Assembly (NCBI GenBank): GCA_030603385.1 | Contig: JAUVXW010000042.1 | Coordinates: 1 to 34,681, forward strand | Source: Promethearchaeota archaeon | Lineage (GTDB): Archaea > Asgardarchaeota > Lokiarchaeia > Sigyniarchaeales > SOKP01 | Reading direction: 5' to 3' | Length of the DNA stretch: 34,681 nt | Shown here: positions 16,760-24,523 of the stretch, in pieces | Layout: every line of letters starts with the position of its first letter | Numbering within the stretch: position 1 is the stretch's first letter | Translations under genes and position numbers: made by a program | Notes under the pieces: generated by a model | What the model was told of the DNA's origin: nothing | Databases searched by the model: none | Seen by the model: only the letters and a program-made list of their open reading frames with translations

Positions 16760-17401
16760 ATGAAATCCTTAGAACATAAGGCAGAGAAGTATGATAAGGG
16801 AATCAAGTCAATTACATTAGGAAAATTACCTAAAATAAAACAATTCATTGTAGATAACTATCTCAATGAAGGTGAAAAAATATTAGATATAGGAATGGGA
16901 ACAGGCACATTCGCAATTTTAGCTGTGCAAAAAGGAGTGAGAGTTACAGGAATAGATATTTCTGAAAAAATGTTAAAGGTTGCGAAAAATAAAATTACTC
17001 AGGAAAATTTGTCTGAACAAATCGAAATAATTAAAATGCCTGTAATAGATATGGATGAAAAATTTAAGAATAAATCCTTCGATAAAGTCGTAGCAACCCT
17101 CTCTTTCAGTGAATTTTATCAAAAAGAACAAGATTTTTGTTTAACTCAAATTAATAGAGTTTTAAAAAATAATGGAGAATTTATTATACTTGATGAGGTT
17201 AAACCAAAAATTATTTGGAAGAAAATCCTGTATTTTTTTGTTAGGATTCCACTTGCTTTTATTAATTTCCTTAAAGCACATGTCTCAACTTCATCTTTAA
17301 AAAATTTTGATGAAAAATTAGAAGCATATAATTTTTTGATTTTAGAAGAACATTTGTATCTATTAGATACGTTGAAATTAGTTAGAGCAAAAAAAAACTG
17401 A
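16760..17401 (+). CDS. cpaM: SAM-dependent methyltransferase associated with corrinoid protein (CpaM-like)
   Basis: The 213-residue class I methyltransferase has motif I EKILDIGMGTGTFA (about 39-52), motif II VTGIDISEKMLKVA, and a later VLKNNGEFIILDEV strand. The N-terminus, with YDKGIKSITLGKLPKIKQFI, resembles the CpaM family, which is found beside HgcAB-like fusion genes. Here the next gene, 8 bases downstream, is exactly such a fusion. This context makes CpaM the best call. The substrate is unknown; methyl transfer to or from the corrinoid partner is inference. Confidence 0.8.
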   Translation: MKSLEHKAEKYDKGIKSITLGKLPKIKQFIVDNYLNEGEKILDIGMGTGTFAILAVQKGVRVTGIDISEKMLKVAKNKITQENLSEQIEIIKMPVIDMDEKFKNKSFDKVVATLSFSEFYQKEQDFCLTQINRVLKNNGEFIILDEVKPKIIWKKILYFFVRIPLAFINFLKAHVSTSSLKNFDEKLEAYNFLILEEHLYLLDTLKLVRAKKN

Positions 17402-17409
17402 GAACTAAA

Positions 17410-18501
17410 ATGAGTGTTAAAGAAAAATTAAAATTATTTGGCGGGTATTTTTTTAGATGGATCGGCTTTCCAGTGGAACCGGATGTCAATAAAATTGGAA
17501 ATCCAACAAACGAGAGCCCGGTTTTTCTAACTTGTAATTTCAATATCACGGTAAAAAGAGTTTTAAAAGCATTAAAAGGACTTAATTGTTATTTATTGGT
17601 TGCGCCTTCAAGAGGCATAAATGTATGGTGTGGAGCCTGTGGAGATGATTTCCATACTGATTCAATTTTATCAATAATTAAAACAAGTGGGATCAACGCG
17701 CTTGTTTCTCATAGAACCCTAATTTTACCTCAGTTAAGTGCCCCTGGAATAGATACTGTAATCATAAAGAATAAAACGGGATGGAATGTAAAGTTTGGAC
17801 CAGTATACGCTAAAGATATTCCTGAATATATTAAAAATAATTGTCAAAAAACTGAAGAACAACGAAAAATAAGATTTCCCTTGTCAAAAAGAGCTGAAAT
17901 GGCTAATTTATATTTCTTTATGTTATTCATTTTTCTTACGGGTATTTATTGGGTAGTCTCTATTTTCTTAAATTTTTTGGATTTAATACTCTATATAAAT
18001 AGTACATTAATCATCACTGTAATAATATACGGGTCTCTGATAATATTGCCAAGCATCTCCACAAAAACAGGAAAAATGAAGGTATTTATTTACCAACTTA
18101 TCATTTTATCTATTATTATAATTCTCTATGTTTTTCAGATATACAATACCTTCTTTCTAATCTGGAGTATTATTTTATCAAGTTTAATAGTTCTAATTGT
18201 TGCTGAGGACTTTAATGGACTAACTCCAACTTACAAAAGTGAATTAGGAGAAAGATTGTGGAATAAAGGTAATAAAACTTTTAAATTCCTTTTTGGAGAA
18301 TATAAATTACAACCCTATGGACAAATTAACCTTGAAAGAGATAAATGTTTAGGTTGTAATGTGTGTATTGATGTTTGTCCTAGAAATTTGTATAGTTTTA
18401 ATGAAGAAGATAAAAAAGTAGATCTTAATAATCCTGATAAATGTATTAATTGTAATGCTTGTGTCAAACGATGTTTAGCTCAATGTTTGAATATATCATA
18501 A
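17410..18501 (+). CDS. HgcA-HgcB-like fusion: corrinoid-binding membrane protein with C-terminal ferredoxin domain
   Basis: Residues 36-160 match the corrinoid-binding domain of HgcA: the cap-helix motif NVWCGACGDDFHT (71-83, with C74 where HgcA places its cobalt-ligating Cys), VSHRTLILPQLSAPGID (99-115) and FGPVYAKDIPEY (129-140). Residues 166-268 hold about four to five TM helices, followed by EDFNGLTPTYKSE, also HgcA-like. The C-terminus is an HgcB-like 2x[4Fe-4S] ferredoxin (C313, C316, C319, C323 and C345, C348, C351, C355), with an extra C359. In true mercury methylators HgcA and HgcB are separate and the motif is NVWC(A/S)(A/S)GK; this protein has GACGDD instead. Fused proteins of this kind are known in other archaea and have no shown mercury methylation. 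It probably transfers a methyl group through a corrinoid, with the adjacent methyltransferase gene. Mercury activity should not be assumed. Confidence 0.87.
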   Translation: MSVKEKLKLFGGYFFRWIGFPVEPDVNKIGNPTNESPVFLTCNFNITVKRVLKALKGLNCYLLVAPSRGINVWCGACGDDFHTDSILSIIKTSGINALVSHRTLILPQLSAPGIDTVIIKNKTGWNVKFGPVYAKDIPEYIKNNCQKTEEQRKIRFPLSKRAEMANLYFFMLFIFLTGIYWVVSIFLNFLDLILYINSTLIITVIIYGSLIILPSISTKTGKMKVFIYQLIILSIIIILYVFQIYNTFFLIWSIILSSLIVLIVAEDFNGLTPTYKSELGERLWNKGNKTFKFLFGEYKLQPYGQINLERDKCLGCNVCIDVCPRNLYSFNEEDKKVDLNNPDKCINCNACVKRCLAQCLNIS

Positions 18502-18897
18502 CACATATAATGTATTTGGGAAAATTGTGAGTCTCTTGTACATTTTTCTAATAATTATTGGAATTATTACTTTTTTCATTTTAATATTTTGAGTATGATA
18601 ATGTATGCAAGAATCGTATGCTAGGATTTAAAAATAGGTGAAAATATTGAATGATTTCAATTGGACCCTTAATTAAAGAACTTAGGGATCATCTTTTATA
18701 CATAATTCATGTGATACTAAATGTATTATATTCGCATGATTTAAACTCCAAAATCCATTAAAACCTTAGCAAATTTTTGCTTACATAAACGTATTAGATT
18801 GGTAGGAAGGGATAATACCGACAATATTTAAAGAAAACAAACGCTAATACTCTTAAACTATTTTGTAGCTTCTTCTAAAATCGCTTCACACATTTAA
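18502..18897. other. Intergenic region with a gene-end fragment
   Basis: A 396-base spacer. It contains a 32-base exact match to the end of the small gene at 2236 (see the pseudogene entry). I see nothing else coding or structured. Confidence 0.45.
18593..18642 (+). pseudogene. Copy of the 3' end of the small CxxC gene at 2236
   Basis: Bases 18593-18624 are identical to 2394-2425, the end of the gene at 2236-2442. The copy continues in frame as YDNVCKNRMLGFKNR and then a stop, against YDNVCKNRMLVLKKK in the intact gene. Nothing upstream matches the first part of that gene, and no start codon precedes the fragment. It is a decayed remnant of a relative or a 3' duplication. Confidence 0.75.
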
Positions 18898-19170
18898 TTA
18901 AGCAGGTTTAATTAATCTAAACAAATTCTGTGCGAGTTTTTTAATAATTGGAACATGCCCTTCCGTTAGAAGTTGATCCTGAAATAAGATTGCTGGCGGG
19001 ATTAAATCCCCAAATTTTTTTTTGGTATCACTCGAATAAACATCCTCATAGCTCACCTCGATCTTTTCTTTAAATTCTGGTATCGATGCAAACATCCGCT
19101 CGATAATGTTTACTGTTTTGCAACATTTAGCACAATAGTTTTCTTCTTCATTTTTTAATAAAACATGCAT
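18898..19170 (-). CDS. Small thioredoxin/glutaredoxin-like protein with CAKC motif
   Basis: The 90-residue protein carries a CxxC pair (C13-A-K-C16, followed by C17) and a later PPAILFQDQLLTEGHVP segment. This matches the thioredoxin-like fold, in which a cis-Pro before a beta strand faces the CxxC. The family of short redox proteins in methanogens and other archaea uses this layout. It would exchange thiols and disulfides in the cytoplasm. It lies minus-strand and alone, facing away from the VOC gene at 19521. Confidence 0.7.
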   Translation of the reverse strand: MHVLLKNEEENYCAKCCKTVNIIERMFASIPEFKEKIEVSYEDVYSSDTKKKFGDLIPPAILFQDQLLTEGHVPIIKKLAQNLFRLIKPA

Positions 19171-19520
19171 AACTAGTTTTGATATTATATATCACTTTAC
19201 CCTAATATTTCCTTTAAACTTAAACTATTAAATATTTTATCTAATATATGATTTCTGAAAACTCTCCTCTCTATCTTTTTTTAACTAAGTGGAATTTGAA
19301 ATATATAAATGTATAATCTGCTAAGTTGGCATTAACAAATACCATGAATTTTATTATGTTAAATGGAAAAAGTTTAGCTACATTTATTAACATTAGAACC
19401 TTAATCCTAACAATGTGTATCTCATTACTTTACCACTCTATTAATTAACGGAGTAAAAAATATCCATATAACATGCTTATTAATATGAGATAATGTAATT
19501 TTAAAAACCAGGTAAATAGA
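19171..19520. other. Intergenic region
   Basis: A 350-base AT-rich spacer between divergent genes at 19170 and 19521. No ORF, repeat or RNA signature is seen; it should hold the two promoters. Confidence 0.45.
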
Positions 19521-19889
19521 ATGACGCTAGATATAACTCTAAATTCTTTATATATATGTGTCAAGAATATGGACCGTGCAATCAAGTTTTATGAAAACTT
19601 TTTTGAACAACCCGTTTTTAAAAAGGATAAAATTCTCAGCATTTTTAATATAAAAGGTTTTAGGTTTTGCCTCTTTAATAATGGTGAAGTGAATGAAAAT
19701 GTTACTTGGGGAGATAATTGTTTGCCAAGCTTTGAAGTTAATGATATAAATAAAGAAATTGAAAAACTCAAGATATTAGATAGAGAAATAGTATTTCCTC
19801 TCACAAAAATACGTGATAATTGGGTTTTAGAATTTAAAGATACTGAAGGCAATGATATAGAAGTTTATAGCAAAATAAATAATATATAG
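19521..19889 (+). CDS. VOC (glyoxalase/bleomycin-resistance-like) family protein
   Basis: The 122-residue protein has the paired beta-alpha-beta-beta-beta pattern of the vicinal oxygen chelate fold: LYICVKNMDRAIKFYENFF at the start, then CLPSFEVNDINKEIEKLK, and the final FKDTEGNDIEVYSK, which carries the usual metal-ligand Glu (IEVY). Members include glyoxalase I and antibiotic-binding proteins. The substrate cannot be named. The first domain lacks the usual early His, so a metal enzyme role is not certain. Confidence 0.8.
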   Translation: MTLDITLNSLYICVKNMDRAIKFYENFFEQPVFKKDKILSIFNIKGFRFCLFNNGEVNENVTWGDNCLPSFEVNDINKEIEKLKILDREIVFPLTKIRDNWVLEFKDTEGNDIEVYSKINNI

Positions 19890-19935
19890 AATTTAATATC
19901 AGTCTTTCTTACTTATTAAAGGATGAAAGAGTTAA
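19884..19935 (+). repeat. Partial copy (A) of the MKELTD gene-start repeat
   Basis: The stretch from about 19884 (TATATAGAATTTAATATCA..., then TTCTTACTTATTAAAGG, then ATGAAAGAGTTAACTGA) nearly matches the start of the copy at 30511. It lies just after the VOC gene. Identity stops after MKELT. See the finding on this repeat family. Confidence 0.7.
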
Positions 19936-19964
19936 CTGAGATTTCTATTTTGAAATTCATATAT

Positions 19965-20750
19965 TTACACAATTCCTGAATTAGCAAGCATTAATCTTGT
20001 TAATGCTTCGAAAGTTTCTTCTACATTCTCACCTGTTCTCGGACTACACTCTGCAAAACCATCTACACCTCTTGATTTTGCGATTTTAATTCCTTCTTCT
20101 GCTGAGATTTGCCGTTCTTCTTCGAATTCTGGTACTATTCCCACAACAAGAATGGGAAAAATGTCTTCTTGTCTTATTTCTTTTCTAATCACCATCAGCC
20201 AATCATCTATATGGACAAGTGAACTAAAATTATTAACATCATAAATGAATAAAGCTCCATTAGCTCCTCTAACATAAGTAGGAAATAAAAATCTAAATCT
20301 TTCTTCCCCACCAAAATCCCAAATTTGTAATTTAATCCTTTTATCATAAACCTTTAGACTCTTGACTTCAAAATCGACGCCTATTGTCATTTTTGAATCT
20401 GATTTAAACAAATTAGTTAAAAATCTTTGAAATAATTGTGTCTTTTCTACTCCAGGATCACCGAGTAGTACAACTTTATATGTAGCATCATAGAATCCCC
20501 CATAATGTGATCTATAAACTATATCTTTAATTACTCTTGGTTTTTTTTTAATCAGTTTTTTTGCGATAGGAACCTTTTCTTTTTTAGGATATTTTTTTTT
20601 AGAGATTTTAATACTACCAGGTATATCCTCATTAAAAGATTTAAGTGTTTTATATAAAGGCTCATAAATAAACTCTGATGGAATGTATCTTAACTGCCTT
20701 TTTTTCCTCCACTTTCTTAATAATCCCATTTCTATGCAGAAATTCTCCAT
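19965..20750 (-). CDS. Rab-like small GTPase with long basic N-terminal extension
   Basis: This 261-residue protein has a Lys/Arg-rich N-terminal region (1-85) before the GTPase core. Motifs: P-loop GDPGVEKT (97-104, with Glu for the last Gly), TIGVDF (122-127), WDFGGEERF (144-152), and SPR (236-238) at the G5 site. The NKxD motif that reads the guanine base is missing: the segment is LVVGIVPEFEEE (201-212). So guanine specificity or nucleotide binding is doubtful. There is no C-terminal lipidation Cys. The basic N-terminus could bind membrane lipids or nucleic acid (inference). It is monocistronic, on the same strand as the GTPase fusion gene that lies upstream at 21223-22476. Confidence 0.88.
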   Translation of the reverse strand: MENFCIEMGLLRKWRKKRQLRYIPSEFIYEPLYKTLKSFNEDIPGSIKISKKKYPKKEKVPIAKKLIKKKPRVIKDIVYRSHYGGFYDATYKVVLLGDPGVEKTQLFQRFLTNLFKSDSKMTIGVDFEVKSLKVYDKRIKLQIWDFGGEERFRFLFPTYVRGANGALFIYDVNNFSSLVHIDDWLMVIRKEIRQEDIFPILVVGIVPEFEEERQISAEEGIKIAKSRGVDGFAECSPRTGENVEETFEALTRLMLANSGIV

Positions 20751-21222
20751 TTATAAATACTAAAATTAAACATCTTCAAGTCAGGATTCAATTTCTTTTC
20801 CTTCTAATTTTATTAACAAATTTAACCATTTAAATTTTACATTATTGTCATACTTATTTCTATATACTTCTTAGCATACTTTGGGATTATAGTTGTGTAA
20901 TCACGGGACAAGTCTTTCTAAGTGTGGATTGAGCAAATTTCCTCGCGAAGTTTTAAGAAATTTTTTAATATCATCCCTTCTTACTTATTAAACGATGAAA
21001 GAGTTAACCGATACAGAAATCCAATGGTTAGAGGCATTTACCAAAAACCATGAATTTTTCGCATCCTTCCTGCTCCATTACAAATTAAAACTGCATTTAT
21101 CGAATAATCAATATTATTGGCTTCTACATTATTGATAGTGTAATTATTTAAAAAAATTACAAAAAAAAACTGTTGAGTTTCCTCCGCTTTTTTTTCTCTC
21201 TAACATAAGTCTGATTTCAGGC
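20751..21222. other. Intergenic region with repeat copy B
   Basis: A 472-base spacer between two GTPase genes. It contains the plus-strand MKELTD repeat copy at 20960-21135. The remainder is AT-rich without recognised features. Confidence 0.45.
20960..21135 (+). repeat. Copy B of the MKELTD gene-start repeat, with a 46-codon ORF
   Basis: The conserved leader (TTCTTACTTATTAAACG) precedes ATG at 20995. The frame runs 46 codons to TGA at 21133-21135. Its first half is MKELTDTEIQWLEAF, followed by TKNHEFFASFLLHYKLKL; the last 12 codons diverge from copy D. The shared part looks like the first 32 or so codons of a protein. A Trp and an amphipathic helix are visible. I recognise no family. Confidence 0.75.
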
Positions 21223-22476
21223 TTACTCTTCTTTAAAAATACTTGTATAACAGTATTCACATCTGATTAATTGACCTTGAAGAAATCGTTGAATCAAAGA
21301 TTCTTGTATTTTTGTGCTACAATAATGACATTTTAGATTTTTTAATCTCGCTTTAATTTTATCAGAGAACCATTTCGGAATATTTTTAAAATTATTAAAC
21401 CATTTTGATAAGTTTCCTATAAATTTTGGATTTTCTAAAATGAAATTCATTTCTTTGCTATTTAAATATTTCAAATAACCTTGGTTTATTAAATATATAA
21501 CCACAGAAGGATAACCGCTTTCGAGCCTAAGTGCAATTTCTTCTTTAAATACCTTTCTTGCAAGAGAATCTCCTACTTCTACAAGAGCCTTCAACAATGT
21601 GAATGCTAAATTTCTGTGTAAAATACGTGTATCGTAATCATTTTCATACCACGCTTGTAAATTAGAGCAATGCCCCCAAAATTCGGTATCAGGAGATAAG
21701 TAATGTTTTTTTAACCTGCCTGGTTCCATTGAAGAATCTAACTCTTCTGCAGCCTCATCAATAGATTCAATTTCATCATAATCTCTAATTCTATCATTAG
21801 GGATGTTTAACAACAAGAATTTACATTGATTAAACAGCTTTCCTCCAACATATATATTAGTTTTAGCGCTTTTTAATTTAAGTTCTAGATGCTTATTTAC
21901 TTTGAATTCAAGTCCACTAATGCGTTCTGGTTTAATTAATCCTTGCCTGATTTTTGAGGTGTGGGGCTGAAACATCGAGTGAAGAACCAAATTAAATAAT
22001 GCTTCAATATTCTCTCCTGTTTTACCCGAAACTTCCAGGAATCCACTAAATTTACTATCCTTTGATACCTGGAGCCCTTCATCATAGGAGATGTTGCGAG
22101 ATTCTTCCAAATCTAATTTATTTCCAGCTAATACTATTGGGATATCTCCTGCGTTTTCTCTCATTATTTGACTCCAATCAGAAAGGTGGTTGAGTGTATT
22201 TCGATTCGTAATATCATAAAGAAAAATTGCCCCATTTGACCCCTTACAATATTGTGATAGTAAAAATCTAAAACGCTCTTCGCCTCCGAAATCCCAGATC
22301 TGCATCTTCACCTTTTCCTCCTCAAAATTGACGATCTTAGAGTAAAAATCAATGCCAATAGTTAGCTTAAGATCTTTTATAAAAAACCCAGTAAAATATT
22401 TATTAATTAAGGCGGTTTTTTGGGAAGACTCTTCTCCTAAAACCATAATTTTAAAGGTATAATCGTAATCCATCAT
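21223..22476 (-). CDS. Rab-like GTPase fused to EFWGHCSN domain and zinc ribbon
   Basis: The 417-residue protein is collinear with the 418-residue protein at 4517-5773. The GTPase part (6-170) has P-loop GEESSQKT (14-21, with Gln for Gly), TIGIDF (39-44), WDFGGEERF (61-69), NKLD (119-122) and SGK (150-152). It is better preserved than its paralogue and may still bind GTP. Residues about 195-345 carry the shared domain: TNIYVGGKLFNQCKFLLL, IESIDEAAEELD, EFWGHCSNLQAWYENDYD (265-282) and EEIALRLESGYPSVV (312-326). Residues 383-409 form a zinc ribbon with CHYC and CEYC. The two fusions differ mostly in the nucleotide site, so one may have kept switching and the other scaffolding (inference). Confidence 0.92.
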   Translation of the reverse strand: MMDYDYTFKIMVLGEESSQKTALINKYFTGFFIKDLKLTIGIDFYSKIVNFEEEKVKMQIWDFGGEERFRFLLSQYCKGSNGAIFLYDITNRNTLNHLSDWSQIMRENAGDIPIVLAGNKLDLEESRNISYDEGLQVSKDSKFSGFLEVSGKTGENIEALFNLVLHSMFQPHTSKIRQGLIKPERISGLEFKVNKHLELKLKSAKTNIYVGGKLFNQCKFLLLNIPNDRIRDYDEIESIDEAAEELDSSMEPGRLKKHYLSPDTEFWGHCSNLQAWYENDYDTRILHRNLAFTLLKALVEVGDSLARKVFKEEIALRLESGYPSVVIYLINQGYLKYLNSKEMNFILENPKFIGNLSKWFNNFKNIPKWFSDKIKARLKNLKCHYCSTKIQESLIQRFLQGQLIRCEYCYTSIFKEE

Positions 22477-23067
22477 TTTTAATGAATTTTTGAAAACTTA
22501 TTATTAGGGTAAAATGAAAAGCAAAATCTGAAATCTAAATTTCTCTCTCACATAATAAGAAATAATATCACTATATAAGTTTCACAGTTCTGCCAGTTTT
22601 TCACATGACATAAATGAATTGAACGAAAATTTTTAAAATTTTAATTTTTCCAATCATTATCCTCATCCTATAGTTCTAATCATCAATTTCACAGAAAGAA
22701 CGATAATAGCTGTTTATTTAGAAAAGAGGTAATAAATAACAGTTATTGAATTATAATGGGAATGAAAGAATTAACTGATAAAGAAATCCAGTGGTTAGAA
22801 GCATTTGCGAAAAATCATGAATTTTGACTTGTCTTGAATCCCTGAATTTAAAAGCAAATTTCTGGATTAAAATGCCGGAGAGCATAGAAAAATTAAAAGA
22901 AGAAGGGCTTCAAATCATATTATAAATTTAGTGATTTATAGACCATGAATTACGTTTGAACATTCAGAAAAAGACAAAAGCGTACATCATTAATTAAATC
23001 AATCTTTCCCTCAAGAATTTGCACTATTTAAGTAAGACTTAAATCGAGGTATTACTATTTCTCTAGT
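22477..23067. other. Intergenic region with repeat copy C
   Basis: A 591-base spacer between the GTPase-fusion gene and the first AbrB-PIN pair. It holds the MKELTD repeat copy at 22756-22827 and a tiny open frame of 17 codons after it (22872-22925), probably debris. I see no RNA signature. A TATA-like TATTTAAG at about 23023-23030 may serve the AbrB gene. Confidence 0.4.
22756..22827 (+). repeat. Truncated copy (C) of the MKELTD gene start
   Basis: ATG at 22756 opens MGMKELTDKEIQWLEAF followed by AKNHEF and then TGA at 22825-22827, 23 codons in all. It is more diverged at the base level than copies B and D but keeps the protein sequence (third-position changes such as GAA for GAG). That pattern suggests the peptide was once selected as a protein. 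Confidence 0.75.
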
Positions 23068-23304
23068 ATGACCAAATTAAAAGTTGGACCTAAAGGACAA
23101 GTTACCTTGATAAAAAAAATAAGAGAGAAATTTGGCATAGAACCAGGTTCACTTATCGAGGAAATCGAAGTTGAAGATGGTATATTAATAAAACCTATAG
23201 AATCTTCATTTAAAAAATGGAAGAGGCTTAAAGAGAACGTAAGTAAGAAATGGCCTTCAGGGATTTCTTCTGTACAAGCGATTCAAGAGGATCGAACAAA
23301 ATGA
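23068..23304 (+). CDS. AbrB/SpoVT-type antitoxin
   Basis: The 78-residue protein starts with the swapped-hairpin DNA-binding fold: KLKVGPKGQVTLIKKIREKFGIEPG, then DGILIKPI. The tail (FKKWKRLKENVSKKWPSG) would contact the toxin. Its stop overlaps the toxin start as ATGA at 23301-23304, typical of TA operons. Confidence 0.88.
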   Translation: MTKLKVGPKGQVTLIKKIREKFGIEPGSLIEEIEVEDGILIKPIESSFKKWKRLKENVSKKWPSGISSVQAIQEDRTK

Positions 23305-23717
23305 AAGACATAATTGTAGATTCTAATGTCTTTATTGCATCTTTAATAAAAAATGATAAATTTCACCAGAACAGCCTTAGTATTATTGAAAGGATGGAAA
23401 ATGGTGAATTAAATTTTCATGTATCTATGATAACCCCTATTGAAATATGCTGTGCCATTGCAAGGAGAGTGGGAATAAAAGAAGCAAAGGAAAGTCAAGA
23501 AATAATCCAAAATTGGGTTAAAGAGAAAAAAATTAATATTCACGAACTGAATAAAAAGAGAATGCTTGAAGCTCAAAATCGCGGAATCAATTTTAAATTA
23601 AAGGGAATGGATGCAATCATAGTTCAATTAGCATTTGAATTAAATTTCCCATTAATCACTTTCGACAATGAAATTATTGAAAGAACAAAAGATATCCAAT
23701 TTTTTGAATCATCTTAA
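23301..23717 (+). CDS. PIN-domain toxin
   Basis: The 138-residue PIN ribonuclease starts at the ATG overlapping the antitoxin stop; a longer frame from 23250 would run through the antitoxin and is not preferred. Acidic residues: D7 (IIVDSNVFI), E48 (PIEICCA), D104 (GMDAIIV) and D122 (TFDNEI). All four are present, so the enzyme should be active. It pairs with the AbrB antitoxin upstream. Confidence 0.9.
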   Translation: MKDIIVDSNVFIASLIKNDKFHQNSLSIIERMENGELNFHVSMITPIEICCAIARRVGIKEAKESQEIIQNWVKEKKINIHELNKKRMLEAQNRGINFKLKGMDAIIVQLAFELNFPLITFDNEIIERTKDIQFFESS

Positions 23718-23839
23718 TATTATGATCTTTAAATATGTTTGGATATAAGTACATCAACCTAACATTTACAAATATCTAACTATATACAAATAGGACTTCT
23801 ATTTAATTTTTAAGAATAAATTTATAAATTCTTTTCTTG

Positions 23840-24058
23840 TTAATTAAAAAGAGCTATAATAAGCTCGTGAAATTCTTTAAAAACTCTTATTGTTTCTTCA
23901 TATTCTTCAGCATGAAAATAAGCAAATCCTAAATTTCTCAAAAGAGATTCATTTTCAAGCTCAATTTTCAAAGCTTCGGTTATAATCTCTATAACTTTTG
24001 CAAAATTGTCCAGTTTAATATAATGTGACTCTTTTATGTAAATTATTGACTCTGGCAT
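23840..24058 (-). CDS. Small TPR-like protein, possibly a fragment
   Basis: The 72-residue protein holds about one and a half TPR units: FAKVIEIITEALKIELENESLLRNLGFAYFHAEEYEETIRVFKEFHEL, with the L-G-A-Y pattern at the helix turns. TPR proteins usually have three or more units, so this may be a remnant or a very small adaptor. It is minus-strand between two plus-strand AbrB-PIN pairs. Confidence 0.5.
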   Translation of the reverse strand: MPESIIYIKESHYIKLDNFAKVIEIITEALKIELENESLLRNLGFAYFHAEEYEETIRVFKEFHELIIALFN

Positions 24059-24212
24059 TTATTATATTTATATTTGTAATTTTTATTGTATACCATTTTT
24101 CCTCTTTATTCTTAAATCTAATTTTTAGCATAGGATTTTTATAATACAAAAATTATATTTGCATTATTTTATAATTTTATTCATGAAAAACTTTTTTAAA
24201 CATGAAAAATAT

Positions 24213-24220
24213 TATAAATA
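24213..24220 (+). promoter_or_regulatory. TATA box of the second AbrB-PIN operon
   Basis: TATAAATA is centred about 27 bases before the ATG at 24244, suitable for a leaderless transcript. Confidence 0.5.
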
Positions 24221-24243
24221 CAAGTAAATTATAATTTTAATTG

Positions 24244-24501
24244 ATGATAAAAATGAAAAACGAAGTAACAGTTACAAGTCGAGGAATGGTTACAATTCCT
24301 TCAAAATTAAGGAAAAAATTAAATATAAAAGATGGGTCTAAACTCATCGTTAAAGAACATAAACTAGGATTATTATATATTCCAATCATAGAATTAGAAG
24401 ATTTATTTGGAGTTGATTCTAAAGAATTAGGTTATGAAATGATACGAGAAATACATGAAGATAGAAGAAAAGAAAGAATAAAGGAAACTGAGAAAAAATG
24501 A
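24244..24501 (+). CDS. AbrB/SpoVT-type antitoxin
   Basis: From ATG at 24244 the 85-residue protein shows the AbrB fold: NEVTVTSRGMVTIPSKLRKKL, then IKDGSKLIVKEHK. The tail (YEMIREIHEDRRKERIK) is charged and likely binds the toxin. A TTG directly before (24241) and an ATG at 24253 are alternative starts. The toxin follows after 22 bases. Confidence 0.88.
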   Translation: MIKMKNEVTVTSRGMVTIPSKLRKKLNIKDGSKLIVKEHKLGLLYIPIIELEDLFGVDSKELGYEMIREIHEDRRKERIKETEKK

Positions 24502-24523
24502 AAATGAGAATTATAAATAAATT

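Noticed and set aside
22872..22925. 17-codon frame MPESIEKLKEEGLQIIL
   Set aside because: Too short and without support. It shares MPESI with the TPR-like gene start at 24058, but the match is too brief to claim homology.
23250..23300. Upstream extension of the first PIN toxin by 17 codons
   Set aside because: It overlaps the antitoxin gene in another frame, while the ATG at 23301 overlaps the antitoxin stop as ATGA and starts directly at the conserved PIN strand.
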